64,000 nucleotides of DNA from Pseudomonas sp. Irchel 3E20 (GTDB lineage Bacteria > Pseudomonadota > Gammaproteobacteria > Pseudomonadales > Pseudomonadaceae): NCBI RefSeq assembly GCF_900187645.1, contig NZ_FYEE01000006.1, positions 186,001-250,000 of the forward strand, read 5' to 3'. Of the stretch, positions 28,884-37,898 are shown one piece after another (positions within the stretch are counted from its first letter, which is position 1; every line of letters begins with the position of its first letter). Under the pieces are notes generated by a model. The model made no database searches. It saw only the letters and a program-made list of their open reading frames with translations, and was not told the origin of the DNA. A program made the position numbers and the translations under genes.

Positions 28884-31622
28884 TCACGCCCCTGCCAACT
28901 GTTTTTTCCAAACCGCCTCATGCCCTAAAGAAAATACCAGCAAGCTAAATGAATCGGCGTTATTAAACAGTGTGTTCGTGCGCAACCCAGGCGTATCTTT
29001 AAGCGCTTTCTCTATATCTTCCGCTCGGCTCGCTCCAAACAATTTCACCCGATCTTCTTTGGAAAAATTCTTCTCTATGTATTGGGACAACACATTATCT
29101 TTATGCCCCATGGAAACCCTATCAGCCTCAAGTGCCTGCTGACTTGGGTCCGCAGGATTCAGCGTGTGGCCGGACGGGTAGTAAATACTGTCTGATTTCC
29201 CAAGTTTTATATGGCTCAACTCATGGACCAGCACCATGCCTGTGTACTTTGGAGATGTCTTCAAGGCAGCCTCAGTCATGAAAATTCGTTCATGCGGGTC
29301 TTTACGATAAGTAAAGGCATTGGTTCCATCCTTCATTTTCACCCAAACGAGTTGCTCCTTGCCTTGCTCCTGGGCTCTGAAGTCAAGAGCGTCAACCATG
29401 ATCTGAACTTCAGACCGCAGTCGTTCCATGAACACTTTCGGCTCTGCTGACTTGCCATAAACACGACTAATAACCTCGCGGTACTTCCTTGGAATTTTCT
29501 CCATAGACAAAACGTTCAACGCTGCACCTGCTGCAACTTTTGCGTACTCAAGGCCCTCGTCGAGATTTCGTGCGGCGACCTCATCATGTTTTTTTATTTC
29601 CGAATAACCCCGCGCAACAAAACTCCCACCACTCATCTTTAATTGAATTTCCGACCCATCATATTTCCCCTTGTATTTAACCAGCCCGTGAAAATCGCGA
29701 AAGCGCACTGGATTATTACTTACAAAACAGAACCAGTTAATACCGCCGATATCCCCACCCGGATCCGCACTCACCCACCGCTGTAACCAAGGCGCGTAAT
29801 AGCGATAGCCATAGTAATAAAGCCCTGTCGCATCGCGCTCTTTGCCCGAATAACGAAAGCTCTTGTAGTTGGCTTCAATTGCACTCGGCCCGGCCCACCA
29901 CGCCGTACCGCCGAAGGGGTAATAACCTTCCTGGCTCAATAACGCGCCTTGCTCGTCCAGCTCCAGGGTGCAGGAGCCTAAATGGTCGCCCAGGGTGTAG
30001 CGAACCTGGTCGTTGCGGGTGCCGCCGGGTAACGCCTGGGCCCAGTGCAGCACGCACACTTGGCTGCGCCCGGCCTCGACCCTGAGCACATGGCGTTCTT
30101 CGCCACTGGCACTGTCGCGGTGCACCTCCAGCCCCGGCAGGTAGCGCACTTCGCTGCGCAGGGTGCGGCTGCGGGTTTGGCTCAGGCGTACCTTGCGCAG
30201 CCGTTGGCCGGGCTGTTGGTAGAGGTACTGTTCGCTGTCGTCGAGGCCGTCCTCGCGTTGCACCTGGGTGACGCGGCTCAACTGGTTCTGCCCGTCCCAG
30301 CTCATCAGTTGCCCGCGCTGCAACTCCAATTGGTTGCCGTTGGCGTCAAAGCCCCCGGCCAGGTCTTCTTCGCGGGCGCTGCTGCGGTTGCTGTCGGCGG
30401 CGGTGAACATCTGGAAGGTGGCGCTGGCGCTGTGTTGGCGCGTGCGCAGGTTGCCGGCGGCGTCGTAGGTGAAGGTCTGGGTGTAGGGGCGTAGCTGATT
30501 GGGATCAACGGCAGGCGACTGCCATGGGGGCAATTGCGGCCCATGGCTAGGCTGGGCGACTTCGCGGCCCGTGGCTTGAACCACTTGGTAGAGGCTGTCG
30601 TAGTGGTAGCGATTGAGCGGTTCGATGCGCCGGTTGCGGGCAAAACGGGTGGGCTGGGACGCATCCTCGATGCTCAGGATGTTGCCCACCGGGTCGTAGC
30701 CATAGCGCAAATCCTGCACGGTCTTGCCGCCCGTCGCCGTAGCCCGCAAGCGGTGCAGGCGCCCGTCCTCGGCGGCGTACTCGGCGGATAGCTGCACACC
30801 GTTGCCAGCGGTTTCCCGCTCGGGCTGGCCTGTGGCGTTGTAGTCGATAGCGCTCACCAGCCGCGTCGGCGTTTGCCCGGCGCCCGCCAGGGTGAGCCAC
30901 GCCGCGCTCACTTGCCCGCCGCGGCCGTGGGTAAATCGCCGGAGGTTGCCCATGGCGTCGGTCTGCTCGCGCAGTTCACCGCAGGCGGTGTAGGCCTGTT
31001 GGTTGGCGAACGTTCCCGCCTCCAGCAAGGCGTCGCGGGCGGCTACGCTGACCGGCCAATCGGGCAGCGCCAGGCTGTCGAGAAAGCGGTTATGGTCCAG
31101 CAGCGGTTGGCCGGCCAGGTTGTATTCGACGAGCTGCCGGGTGCCAGCGCGGTGGTCGTGGCGCACCAAGCGTGCGCATTGGTTATGGCCGGCGTTCACC
31201 GCGCCGTAGCCCCAGCGCTCCACCACCCGGGGCGCCTGGCCGGCCAGTTGTTCGGTCATGGCGATGGGGCGCAGCTGTGGATCGAACTGGGTGTGGTGGC
31301 CAGTGCCGCGAGCGTCCCAACTCGACAGGGGCGCTTGGGCGACGCTCAACAGATGCAACTGCCAGCCGCCATCCACGCTGTCTGTCAGCAGCACCTGCGC
31401 CGAGAGGCTGTAGCGCGTCGTGAGGTTGGGCCGTTGCGCATGGCCCCACAAACGCGGATCCCACGCGGCCACCTGGCGCCACGCTGCATCGAACACTTGC
31501 CGGGTGATGCGCGGTTCGCTGGCCTGGGCGGCGGTTTCCCGGCAATAAGCCACGTGGCGAACCGGTAGGCCGCGGGGGTCGATGCCCCTCAGCGTCGGGG
31601 TGGCGGTGTCGTGGTTGGGCAT
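28884..31622 (-). CDS. TccC/RHS-type toxin with C-terminal M35-like metallopeptidase domain
   Basis: 912 residues. The N-terminus resembles Tc toxin C-components: LRGIDPRGLPVRHVAYCRET, EPRITRQVFDAA and DPRLWG. RHS repeats fill about 100-560, and the RHS core lies at about 585-647 (YYYGYRYYAPWLQRWVSADP, NPVRFRDFHGL), the region where TccC proteins cleave themselves. The last 265 residues, coded by 28884-29681, are a different, AT-rich module. It contains LVHELSHIKL (zinc HExxH at about 800-804) and a later NNADSFSLL (Asp near 890), together like the aspzincin/M35 peptidases. No TcA or TcB partner and no immunity gene adjoin it. The ATG at 31622 has GGAG upstream. The target is unknown. Confidence 0.82.
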   Translation of the reverse strand: MPNHDTATPTLRGIDPRGLPVRHVAYCRETAAQASEPRITRQVFDAAWRQVAAWDPRLWGHAQRPNLTTRYSLSAQVLLTDSVDGGWQLHLLSVAQAPLSSWDARGTGHHTQFDPQLRPIAMTEQLAGQAPRVVERWGYGAVNAGHNQCARLVRHDHRAGTRQLVEYNLAGQPLLDHNRFLDSLALPDWPVSVAARDALLEAGTFANQQAYTACGELREQTDAMGNLRRFTHGRGGQVSAAWLTLAGAGQTPTRLVSAIDYNATGQPERETAGNGVQLSAEYAAEDGRLHRLRATATGGKTVQDLRYGYDPVGNILSIEDASQPTRFARNRRIEPLNRYHYDSLYQVVQATGREVAQPSHGPQLPPWQSPAVDPNQLRPYTQTFTYDAAGNLRTRQHSASATFQMFTAADSNRSSAREEDLAGGFDANGNQLELQRGQLMSWDGQNQLSRVTQVQREDGLDDSEQYLYQQPGQRLRKVRLSQTRSRTLRSEVRYLPGLEVHRDSASGEERHVLRVEAGRSQVCVLHWAQALPGGTRNDQVRYTLGDHLGSCTLELDEQGALLSQEGYYPFGGTAWWAGPSAIEANYKSFRYSGKERDATGLYYYGYRYYAPWLQRWVSADPGGDIGGINWFCFVSNNPVRFRDFHGLVKYKGKYDGSEIQLKMSGGSFVARGYSEIKKHDEVAARNLDEGLEYAKVAAGAALNVLSMEKIPRKYREVISRVYGKSAEPKVFMERLRSEVQIMVDALDFRAQEQGKEQLVWVKMKDGTNAFTYRKDPHERIFMTEAALKTSPKYTGMVLVHELSHIKLGKSDSIYYPSGHTLNPADPSQQALEADRVSMGHKDNVLSQYIEKNFSKEDRVKLFGASRAEDIEKALKDTPGLRTNTLFNNADSFSLLVFSLGHEAVWKKQLAGA

Positions 31623-31765
31623 GGTCGCGGCTCCACTCAGCAGGCAGGCCATAGCATGCGAGGTTTTTTTGCAGCCTGATACTGTCAGAAGTTACAGGTA
31701 GGCTGGCGCACCCGGCGCGGCAAAAGCGCTTATAGTCGAGGCCTCTCACCTTCTGCGCAGCCGCC

Positions 31766-32392
31766 ATGAAACAGACCGCCGACGATCTCCAGCACATCAC
31801 TGCCACCACCCTGGGCCATTACCAGCAGGTCGCCGAGGAGTTCCGCCACGGCACCCGCGACCACGATGTGAGCCAGAACATCGATGCGCTGTTGCGCCAT
31901 ATCCACGGGGTGGCGCCGTTCACCCTGCTGGATTTTGGCTGCGGCCCGGGGCGCGATTTGCAGACGTTCACTGGCCTGGGCCATGTGGCGGTGGGCCTGG
32001 ACGGTTGCGAGCGCTTCGCGCAAATGGCCCGCGAAGACAGCGGCTGCGAGGTGTGGCAGCAAGACTTCCTCAGCCTGCAACTGCCGCCCGGGCACTTTGA
32101 TGGGATCTTCGCCAATGCCGTGCTGTTCCACATCCCCAGCCAGGAACTGCCGCGGGTGTTGCGCCAATTGCAGGCCTGCCTGAAACCGGGCGGCGTGCTG
32201 TTTTGCTCCAACCCCCGGGGCGACAACCAGGAAGGCTGGAACGGCCCGCGCTACGGCGCCTACCACGACCTGGAAAACTGGCGCTTGCTGCTGACCGACG
32301 CAGGGCTCATCGAGCTGGAGCACTACTACCGCCCCGCCGGCCTACCCCGCGAGCAACAGCCTTGGTTGGCGAGTGTGTGGCGCAAGGGCTAG
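31766..32392 (+). CDS. Class I SAM-dependent methyltransferase
   Basis: Cytosolic protein of 208 residues with one Rossmann-fold methyltransferase domain. Motif I is TLLDFGCGPGRDLQTF (about residues 53-68), motif II has VGLDGCERFAQMA, and the post-motif IV region is GIFANAVLFHIPSQELPRVL. The substrate cannot be read from the sequence. It is divergent from the RHS gene across 143 bases and followed by a REP element, so it is probably monocistronic. Confidence 0.88.
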   Translation: MKQTADDLQHITATTLGHYQQVAEEFRHGTRDHDVSQNIDALLRHIHGVAPFTLLDFGCGPGRDLQTFTGLGHVAVGLDGCERFAQMAREDSGCEVWQQDFLSLQLPPGHFDGIFANAVLFHIPSQELPRVLRQLQACLKPGGVLFCSNPRGDNQEGWNGPRYGAYHDLENWRLLLTDAGLIELEHYYRPAGLPREQQPWLASVWRKG

Positions 32393-32433
32393 AGCGCCCC
32401 AGAGCAAACATTTCCCGCGCCTGGCCCGCCCAT

Positions 32434-32462
32434 GTGTGGGAGCGGGCCCGCCCGCGATGGCG
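32434..32462 (+). repeat. REP element
   Basis: A single GTGTGGGAGCGGGCCCGCCC followed by GCGATGGCG lies between the convergent methyltransferase and glycoside-hydrolase-like genes. It is the typical P. fluorescens REP and may act as a 3'-end barrier for both transcripts. Confidence 0.8.
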
Positions 32463-32487
32463 CCGGCGGGGTGACGGCGCACGCCGT

Positions 32488-34722
32488 TCAGTCGGCGCGG
32501 TAGACCATCACCCGCCCGTCCGCGACGAAGGCGGTGATGCTATGGCCGGGGAGGTCGCGGCCGTCAATTTTGCGCCGTTGACGGGTGAAGTTAGCCACCA
32601 GCCGGGTGCCGTCGGCGAAGGTGGTTTGCTGGACCTGGCGGTCGGCGCTGAGCCAACGGAAATCCGTGAGCACCTGGGTGGCCAGGCGTTGGTGCAGCGG
32701 GCGGAAGAAGCGGTCGTGGCGCTGGATCAGCGCCAGGCGCTGTTTGAGGGTGGCGGCGCTGAGGTGGTACAGCGGCGGCACGTTGTAGAGCAGTTGGGTG
32801 AGTTCGTTTTCCACCCGCACGTTGCTCAACTTGAGGTTATCGAACAGCCAGTGGTGGCTGGTGATGACCGAGCCATGGAACACCGCTTGGTACAGCGGCA
32901 GCCGCGTGGCCGGGGCGAAGTGCAGGCTGCGGTAGGGTTCCTTGAGGGGCGCGGGGCGAAAAAACACGCTGGGTTGCTGCGGCGGATACCAGTTGCCCAG
33001 GTAATAGGGCGATTGCTTGTCCTTGAAGTCTGCATCGCCCCAGCCGATCACCGGGGTCTGCATGCCATGGGCGAACAGAATGCCCTGGGCGGTGACGGCA
33101 TTGCCGTCCTCGGAACCCACCGGCAATTGCAGGGTTTCGCCCACCCAACGGGCGGCGGCGATATTGCCTTGGGCCTGCTGCGCCTGGGTCATGGGCGCCT
33201 CGCGGCGGTAGCTGTCGAACAGCATGCCGGTAGCGTAGGCGTCGAGAAACCAACTGTTGAACCCCACACTCTCCTGCACGGCGCGGGTCCGCGCTTGCAG
33301 CAGGGGCCGCACGCAGCGCGGGTCGGTGTAGTGCCCCGCTTGCTGGAAGCCGCGCTTGGGCTGGCCATCGCGCAGCACGATGGCGCAGTCGCGGTTGGCC
33401 TGGGTGCCGAGGTGGGCGGTGACCCAGTCCGGGTTTTCAGCAGTGGCCAGGGCGGTCTGGTAGGAATCGTAGGGCGCCACCAAATAGCCAGCCGCGACCA
33501 TGGCCCGCACGGTTTCTGGGTGCCACAGGCCCCCTTCCCAGCCGTCGCCCAGGCCCAGCCACAAGCGTGGCAGGCCGGTACTTTTGAGCTGTTCCAGGGT
33601 GCGCAGCGACAACCCCGCGCCCCAGCCCTGCGGGTCGGGGGCCAGAAAAACGGCAAACTCCCCGGCCACCCGCGCGCGCACCTGCCCGTAGGCGCGGCCG
33701 AGGGCTGAAAGGTCAGGCTCGTCGGTGGCACGCCACAGCTGCCGCGCCTGCTGATTGAGGGCGCGGTTCACGCCGCCCAGCAAAGCGTCGCGCTGGTAAG
33801 GCGTCAGGGGCAGGCTGGCGCTGGCGAGGACCTGCGCCGCCTCAGCGTCGAGGCGCTCGCGCAATTGAGCGGCCAGCGAACCCTGCGGGCCCGAGGCCAG
33901 GGCCTGCAACAACTGCCCCCAATCACGCACATCCTCGGCGCCCAGCAGGTCGTTACCCCACAGGTAGATATGGCTGGCGCCCAGCAATTGCCGGGCCTGG
34001 GGGCTGGCGAGCAGTTTGCTGCCCAGGCTTTCGTAGCGCCCGGTTTCCATCAGCCACTGGCGATAGCGCTTGGCCCCGGCCAATGGGTCGGCGTCGCCCA
34101 GGTACAGGCGCAGGGTCAAGGGTTCATCGGGTTTGAGGGCGGTGAATTCGTGGCTGGCGCTCAGGCCCAGGGCCTCGCCCTCGGCGCGAAAATGCAGGCG
34201 ATTGTTGAATGGGTTGGTCAGCAGCCAATGCAGGCTGAAGTTGCCGTGGTCGCTGCCCCACAGCGGCAGGCTCAGGTCCTGGGTGGTGTTGATCGCGCCG
34301 TAGTCGAGCAGGTACGCCTGCCAGCGCCGGTCGCCACGTGGCACATAGCGGCCCTCGGTCAGCGGCCAGAGCAGGCCCCGGCCCATGGCGCTGCCCGGTT
34401 GCTCCAGGAAGGTCAGGCTGCCGGCCTCGCGGGCGCTGATGCTCAGCAGCAGTTCCCGTTGCTGGAGGCGGGCATTGACGGTGAAGGCGCCGTCGTCCCA
34501 TTGCCAGTCGGCGCCCTCGGCGCTGCTCGACAATGCCCCGACGCGCCGTGCCTGGCCCCCGGCGGAGGCTTGCACCGCGTCGCCGTCGCGGGGGGTCACG
34601 CGGATCGCCAGGGTCGCAGGCTCCAGTTCGATGCGCCACAACGGGTTCTGCAGCTCGATGCGGGCCTGTGCCCAAGGCATGAACAGCACGGCACAGGCCA
34701 GCAGGACGTAACGCGGCAACAT
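32488..34722 (-). CDS. Exported glycoside-hydrolase-like protein (GH101/DUF5696-like)
   Basis: 744 residues with a signal peptide (MLPRYVLLACAVLFMPWAQA), so periplasmic or secreted. The N-terminal 230 residues look like a beta-sandwich (RIELQNPLWRIELEPATLAI). The middle part resembles a TIM-barrel hydrolase, with acidic strand ends in GLPRLWLGLGDGWEGG, NSWFLDAYATG and PVGSEDGNAV. Overall order recalls endo-alpha-N-acetylgalactosaminidase-like families, but I cannot confirm the catalytic pair. The ATG at 34722 follows AAGGGGG; a TTG 18 bases upstream is worse. It lies downstream of, and on the same strand as, the RND operon, but a strong hairpin separates them. Confidence 0.6.
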   Translation of the reverse strand: MLPRYVLLACAVLFMPWAQARIELQNPLWRIELEPATLAIRVTPRDGDAVQASAGGQARRVGALSSSAEGADWQWDDGAFTVNARLQQRELLLSISAREAGSLTFLEQPGSAMGRGLLWPLTEGRYVPRGDRRWQAYLLDYGAINTTQDLSLPLWGSDHGNFSLHWLLTNPFNNRLHFRAEGEALGLSASHEFTALKPDEPLTLRLYLGDADPLAGAKRYRQWLMETGRYESLGSKLLASPQARQLLGASHIYLWGNDLLGAEDVRDWGQLLQALASGPQGSLAAQLRERLDAEAAQVLASASLPLTPYQRDALLGGVNRALNQQARQLWRATDEPDLSALGRAYGQVRARVAGEFAVFLAPDPQGWGAGLSLRTLEQLKSTGLPRLWLGLGDGWEGGLWHPETVRAMVAAGYLVAPYDSYQTALATAENPDWVTAHLGTQANRDCAIVLRDGQPKRGFQQAGHYTDPRCVRPLLQARTRAVQESVGFNSWFLDAYATGMLFDSYRREAPMTQAQQAQGNIAAARWVGETLQLPVGSEDGNAVTAQGILFAHGMQTPVIGWGDADFKDKQSPYYLGNWYPPQQPSVFFRPAPLKEPYRSLHFAPATRLPLYQAVFHGSVITSHHWLFDNLKLSNVRVENELTQLLYNVPPLYHLSAATLKQRLALIQRHDRFFRPLHQRLATQVLTDFRWLSADRQVQQTTFADGTRLVANFTRQRRKIDGRDLPGHSITAFVADGRVMVYRAD

Positions 34723-34804
34723 GGTCAGCCCCCTTTGCAATCAAGGGGGGCGAGGCTACGCCAGGTGGCCTTGGCGGCGCACTGGCGAGGCTTCCGATTT
34801 ATGC

Positions 34805-34842
34805 GTCAGGCCCTTCCCGCGCGGGCGCGGGAAGGGCCTGAC
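34805..34842. terminator. 18-bp perfect stem-loop downstream of triC
   Basis: GTCAGGCCCTTCCCGCGC (34805-34822) pairs perfectly with GCGCGGGAAGGGCCTGAC (34825-34842) around two bases. It sits 3 bases from the stop codon of the RND permease gene. There is no T-run, but the stability is very high and it likely marks the 3' end of the operon. Confidence 0.75.
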
Positions 34843-34844
34843 AG

Positions 34845-37800
34845 CTAGGCATCCTGGGGCGTCGGTTCCTTGATCTTGTACCAGGCCACATAGAGCGCGG
34901 GCAGGAACAGCAAAGTCAGCAGGGTGGCGACGATGATCCCGCCGATCATCGCGTAGGCCATCGGCCCCCAGAACACCTCCCGGGCGATGGGGATCATGCC
35001 CAGGCTGGCCGCTGCCGCCGTCAGCAGGATCGGCCGGCGGCGGTGCTCGGTGGCTTGCATCACCGCGTCCCACGGCGTGTAGCCGTCGCGCTCGAAGGCC
35101 TCGATCTGGGTCACCAGGATCACCGAGTTGCGGATGATGATGCCGATCAGCGCCAGGATGCCGAGGATCGCCACGAAGCCCATGGGCGTGCCCGTGGGCA
35201 CCAGCGCCAGCACCACGCCAATCAGCCCCAGCGGCGCAACGCTGGCCACCAGGAACAGCTTCTGCACGCTGTGCAACTGGATCATCAGGAAGGTCGCCAT
35301 CAAAAACAGCATCAGCGGCACGACTTTGGCGATCGGGCCTTGGGCCTTGGCGCTTTCTTCCACCGTGCCGCCGGTGGCCACCGAGTAGCCGGGCGGCAGG
35401 CTGGCGGCGAATTGGGCGATGGTGGGTTTGAGTTGCGCCACCAGGTCGGTGGGTTGGATTTCATCGCGCACGGCGGCCTTGATGGTGATGGTCGGCTTGC
35501 GATCGCGGCGCCAGACCAGCGGCTGTTCCAGCTCATAGCGCACTGTGGCGAAGGCCAGCAACGGGATGGAGATGCCACTGGGGGTGACGATTTGCAGGTT
35601 CTGCAGGGTTTGCGGCGAGCCACGTTCGGCATCGATGGCGCGCCCGACCACGTTGATGAGGTAGATGTCGTCGTCCACCTGGGTCACGGGCGCGCCGCTG
35701 ACGATGCCATTCATCAGCTTGGCCACGTCTTCGGAGGACAGCCCCAATTGCCGCGCCTTGTCCTGGGCGATGTCGATGCGCAGGACTTTGCCCGGCTCGT
35801 TCCAGTCGTAAATGATCTCGCCGATGTGGCTGTTTTTGTCCAACTCGGTGGCCAGGGCGATGGCGTGCTTGCGCACCTGGTCGATGTCCTTGCCGCTGAC
35901 CCGGTACTGGATCGGCCGCCCCACGGGCGGGCCCATTTCCAGGGCCTGGACGTAGCTACCGATGCCGACGAAGTCTTCGCGCAGGCGCTGGTTCAGGCGT
36001 GCGGTAAGGGCGGTGCGCGATTCCAGGCCTTTGCTGACGATCACCAGTTGGGCGTAGTAGGGGTTTTGCAGTTGTTGGTCCAGGGGCAGGTAGAAACGGA
36101 TCGCACCTTCGCCGATGTAGGTGCTCCAGCGCAGCACGTCGGGGTCGTCCTTGAGGGTCGCTTCGAGGCGGTCCACGGCTTTGCGGGTTTCATCCAGCGA
36201 GGCGTTTTGCGGCAGGTTCAGGTCCACCAGGATTTCCGGGCGGTCGGACGAGGGGAAGAACTGGTTCTGCACAAAACGCATGCAGAACACCGACAGCACA
36301 AACAGCAGCACGGTGATGCCGATCGCCCACCAGCGGTTGCGCATGCACCACAGCAGCCCGCCGTTGAAGGCGCGCCCGACCCGGCCCGGCTCGGCGTTGT
36401 GGGCTTTGACCTTGGCGCTGAGGATGTGCACGCCCAGTACCGGGGCGAAGAGCACGGCGACGACCCAGGACACCAGCATGGCCACCGCGATCACCGCGAA
36501 CAGGGTGAAGGTGTATTCCCCGGCGGAGCTGGCGTTGAGGCCGATGGGCACGAAACCGGCCACGGTCACCAGGGTGCCGGTAAGCATGGGAAACGCCGTG
36601 GAGGTGTAGGCGAAGGTGGCGGCCTGCTCCTTGGTTTCGCCCATTTCCAGGCGCGTGACCATCATTTCCACGGTAATCATCGCGTCGTCCACCAACAGGC
36701 CCAGGGCGATAATCAGTGCGCCGAGGGAGATGCGCTGCATGGTGATGCCGCTGTACTCCATGAACACGAACACCATGGCCAGCACCAACGGGATCGAGCA
36801 CGCCACCACCAGCCCGGCGCGCACGCCCAGGCTGATGAAGCTGACGATCAGCACGATCACCACCGCCTCGAACAGCGCACTGGTAAAGCCGCCCACCGCT
36901 TCTTCCACCACTTCAGCCTGGTCCGAAACTTTGTGCACGCCCACACCCACCGGCAGGTCGGCGGTGAGGCTGTCCATGCGCGCATGCAGGGCCTTGCCGA
37001 AATCCTGGATATTGCCGCCCTTTTTCATGGCGATGGCCAAGCCAATGGCCGGTTGGCCGTTGAAGCGGAACATGGGCGTGGCCGGGTCGACGTAGCCGCG
37101 GCTGATTTCAGCAATGTCGGCCAGGCGATAGAAACGGTCGTTGAGCCGCAGGTTGACGTTGGCCAGGTCTTTTTCCGAGGCGAACTGCCCCGAGGTGCGC
37201 ACCGAGATGCGCTCCGGCCCGGCGTCGATCACCCCGGCCGGGGTCACCGCGTTCTGGCTTTGCAGGCTTTGCACCACTTGGCGCTGGTCGATGCCCAGGG
37301 CCGCCAGTTTGCGCGTGGAGAAGTTGAGGTAGAGCACTTCGTCCTGCTCGCCGATCATCTCTACCTTGCCCAGGTTCGGCACTTCGCGGATTTCGGCGCG
37401 CACCTGCTCGACGTAGTCGCGCAACTGGCGCATCGACAGGCCATCGGCGGTGAAGGCGTAGACCGAGCCGTACACATCGCCGAATTCATCGTTGAACCCC
37501 GGCCCCTGCAGGCCCCGGGGGAAGTCGCCGCGAATGTCGTCGATCTTCTTGCGCACCTGGTACCAGATTTCGGGGATGTCCTTGGCACTGGTGGTGTCGC
37601 GCAGGAACACGAACACCGTCGACTCGCCGGGGCGGGTGTAGCTTTTCACGTAGTCGAGGGAATCGAGTTCTTCGAGCTTTTTCTCGATGCGGTCGGTGAC
37701 CTGCTTAAGGGTTTCCTCCTGGGTCGCACCGGGCCAGCGGGTCTGGATCACCATGGTTTTGATGGTGAAGGACGGGTCTTCCTCGCGGCCCAGGTTGAGG

Positions 37801-37898
37801 TAGGAGAACACCCCCATCAGCAACGCGACGAACATCAAATACCAAACAAACGACTGGTGCTTGAGGGCCCATTCGGAGAGGTTGAAGCTGCCTTTCAT
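34845..37898 (-). CDS. triC: RND efflux transporter permease (TriC-like)
   Basis: Inner-membrane proton-driven pump of 1017 residues, normal for the HAE1/AcrB class. It has a first helix at about 14-33, two large periplasmic loops (about 35-330 and 550-860) and the helix 4 acidic pair in LGLLVDDAMITVEMMVTRLE. The N-terminal MKGSFNLSEWALKHQSFVWY and the presence of two adaptor genes match TriC of the P. aeruginosa TriABC triclosan pump as I remember it. It overlaps the second adaptor by 4 bases (ATGA). No outer-membrane channel gene is present, as in TriABC, which uses a shared channel. The substrate is inferred. Confidence 0.85.
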   Translation of the reverse strand: MKGSFNLSEWALKHQSFVWYLMFVALLMGVFSYLNLGREEDPSFTIKTMVIQTRWPGATQEETLKQVTDRIEKKLEELDSLDYVKSYTRPGESTVFVFLRDTTSAKDIPEIWYQVRKKIDDIRGDFPRGLQGPGFNDEFGDVYGSVYAFTADGLSMRQLRDYVEQVRAEIREVPNLGKVEMIGEQDEVLYLNFSTRKLAALGIDQRQVVQSLQSQNAVTPAGVIDAGPERISVRTSGQFASEKDLANVNLRLNDRFYRLADIAEISRGYVDPATPMFRFNGQPAIGLAIAMKKGGNIQDFGKALHARMDSLTADLPVGVGVHKVSDQAEVVEEAVGGFTSALFEAVVIVLIVSFISLGVRAGLVVACSIPLVLAMVFVFMEYSGITMQRISLGALIIALGLLVDDAMITVEMMVTRLEMGETKEQAATFAYTSTAFPMLTGTLVTVAGFVPIGLNASSAGEYTFTLFAVIAVAMLVSWVVAVLFAPVLGVHILSAKVKAHNAEPGRVGRAFNGGLLWCMRNRWWAIGITVLLFVLSVFCMRFVQNQFFPSSDRPEILVDLNLPQNASLDETRKAVDRLEATLKDDPDVLRWSTYIGEGAIRFYLPLDQQLQNPYYAQLVIVSKGLESRTALTARLNQRLREDFVGIGSYVQALEMGPPVGRPIQYRVSGKDIDQVRKHAIALATELDKNSHIGEIIYDWNEPGKVLRIDIAQDKARQLGLSSEDVAKLMNGIVSGAPVTQVDDDIYLINVVGRAIDAERGSPQTLQNLQIVTPSGISIPLLAFATVRYELEQPLVWRRDRKPTITIKAAVRDEIQPTDLVAQLKPTIAQFAASLPPGYSVATGGTVEESAKAQGPIAKVVPLMLFLMATFLMIQLHSVQKLFLVASVAPLGLIGVVLALVPTGTPMGFVAILGILALIGIIIRNSVILVTQIEAFERDGYTPWDAVMQATEHRRRPILLTAAAASLGMIPIAREVFWGPMAYAMIGGIIVATLLTLLFLPALYVAWYKIKEPTPQDA

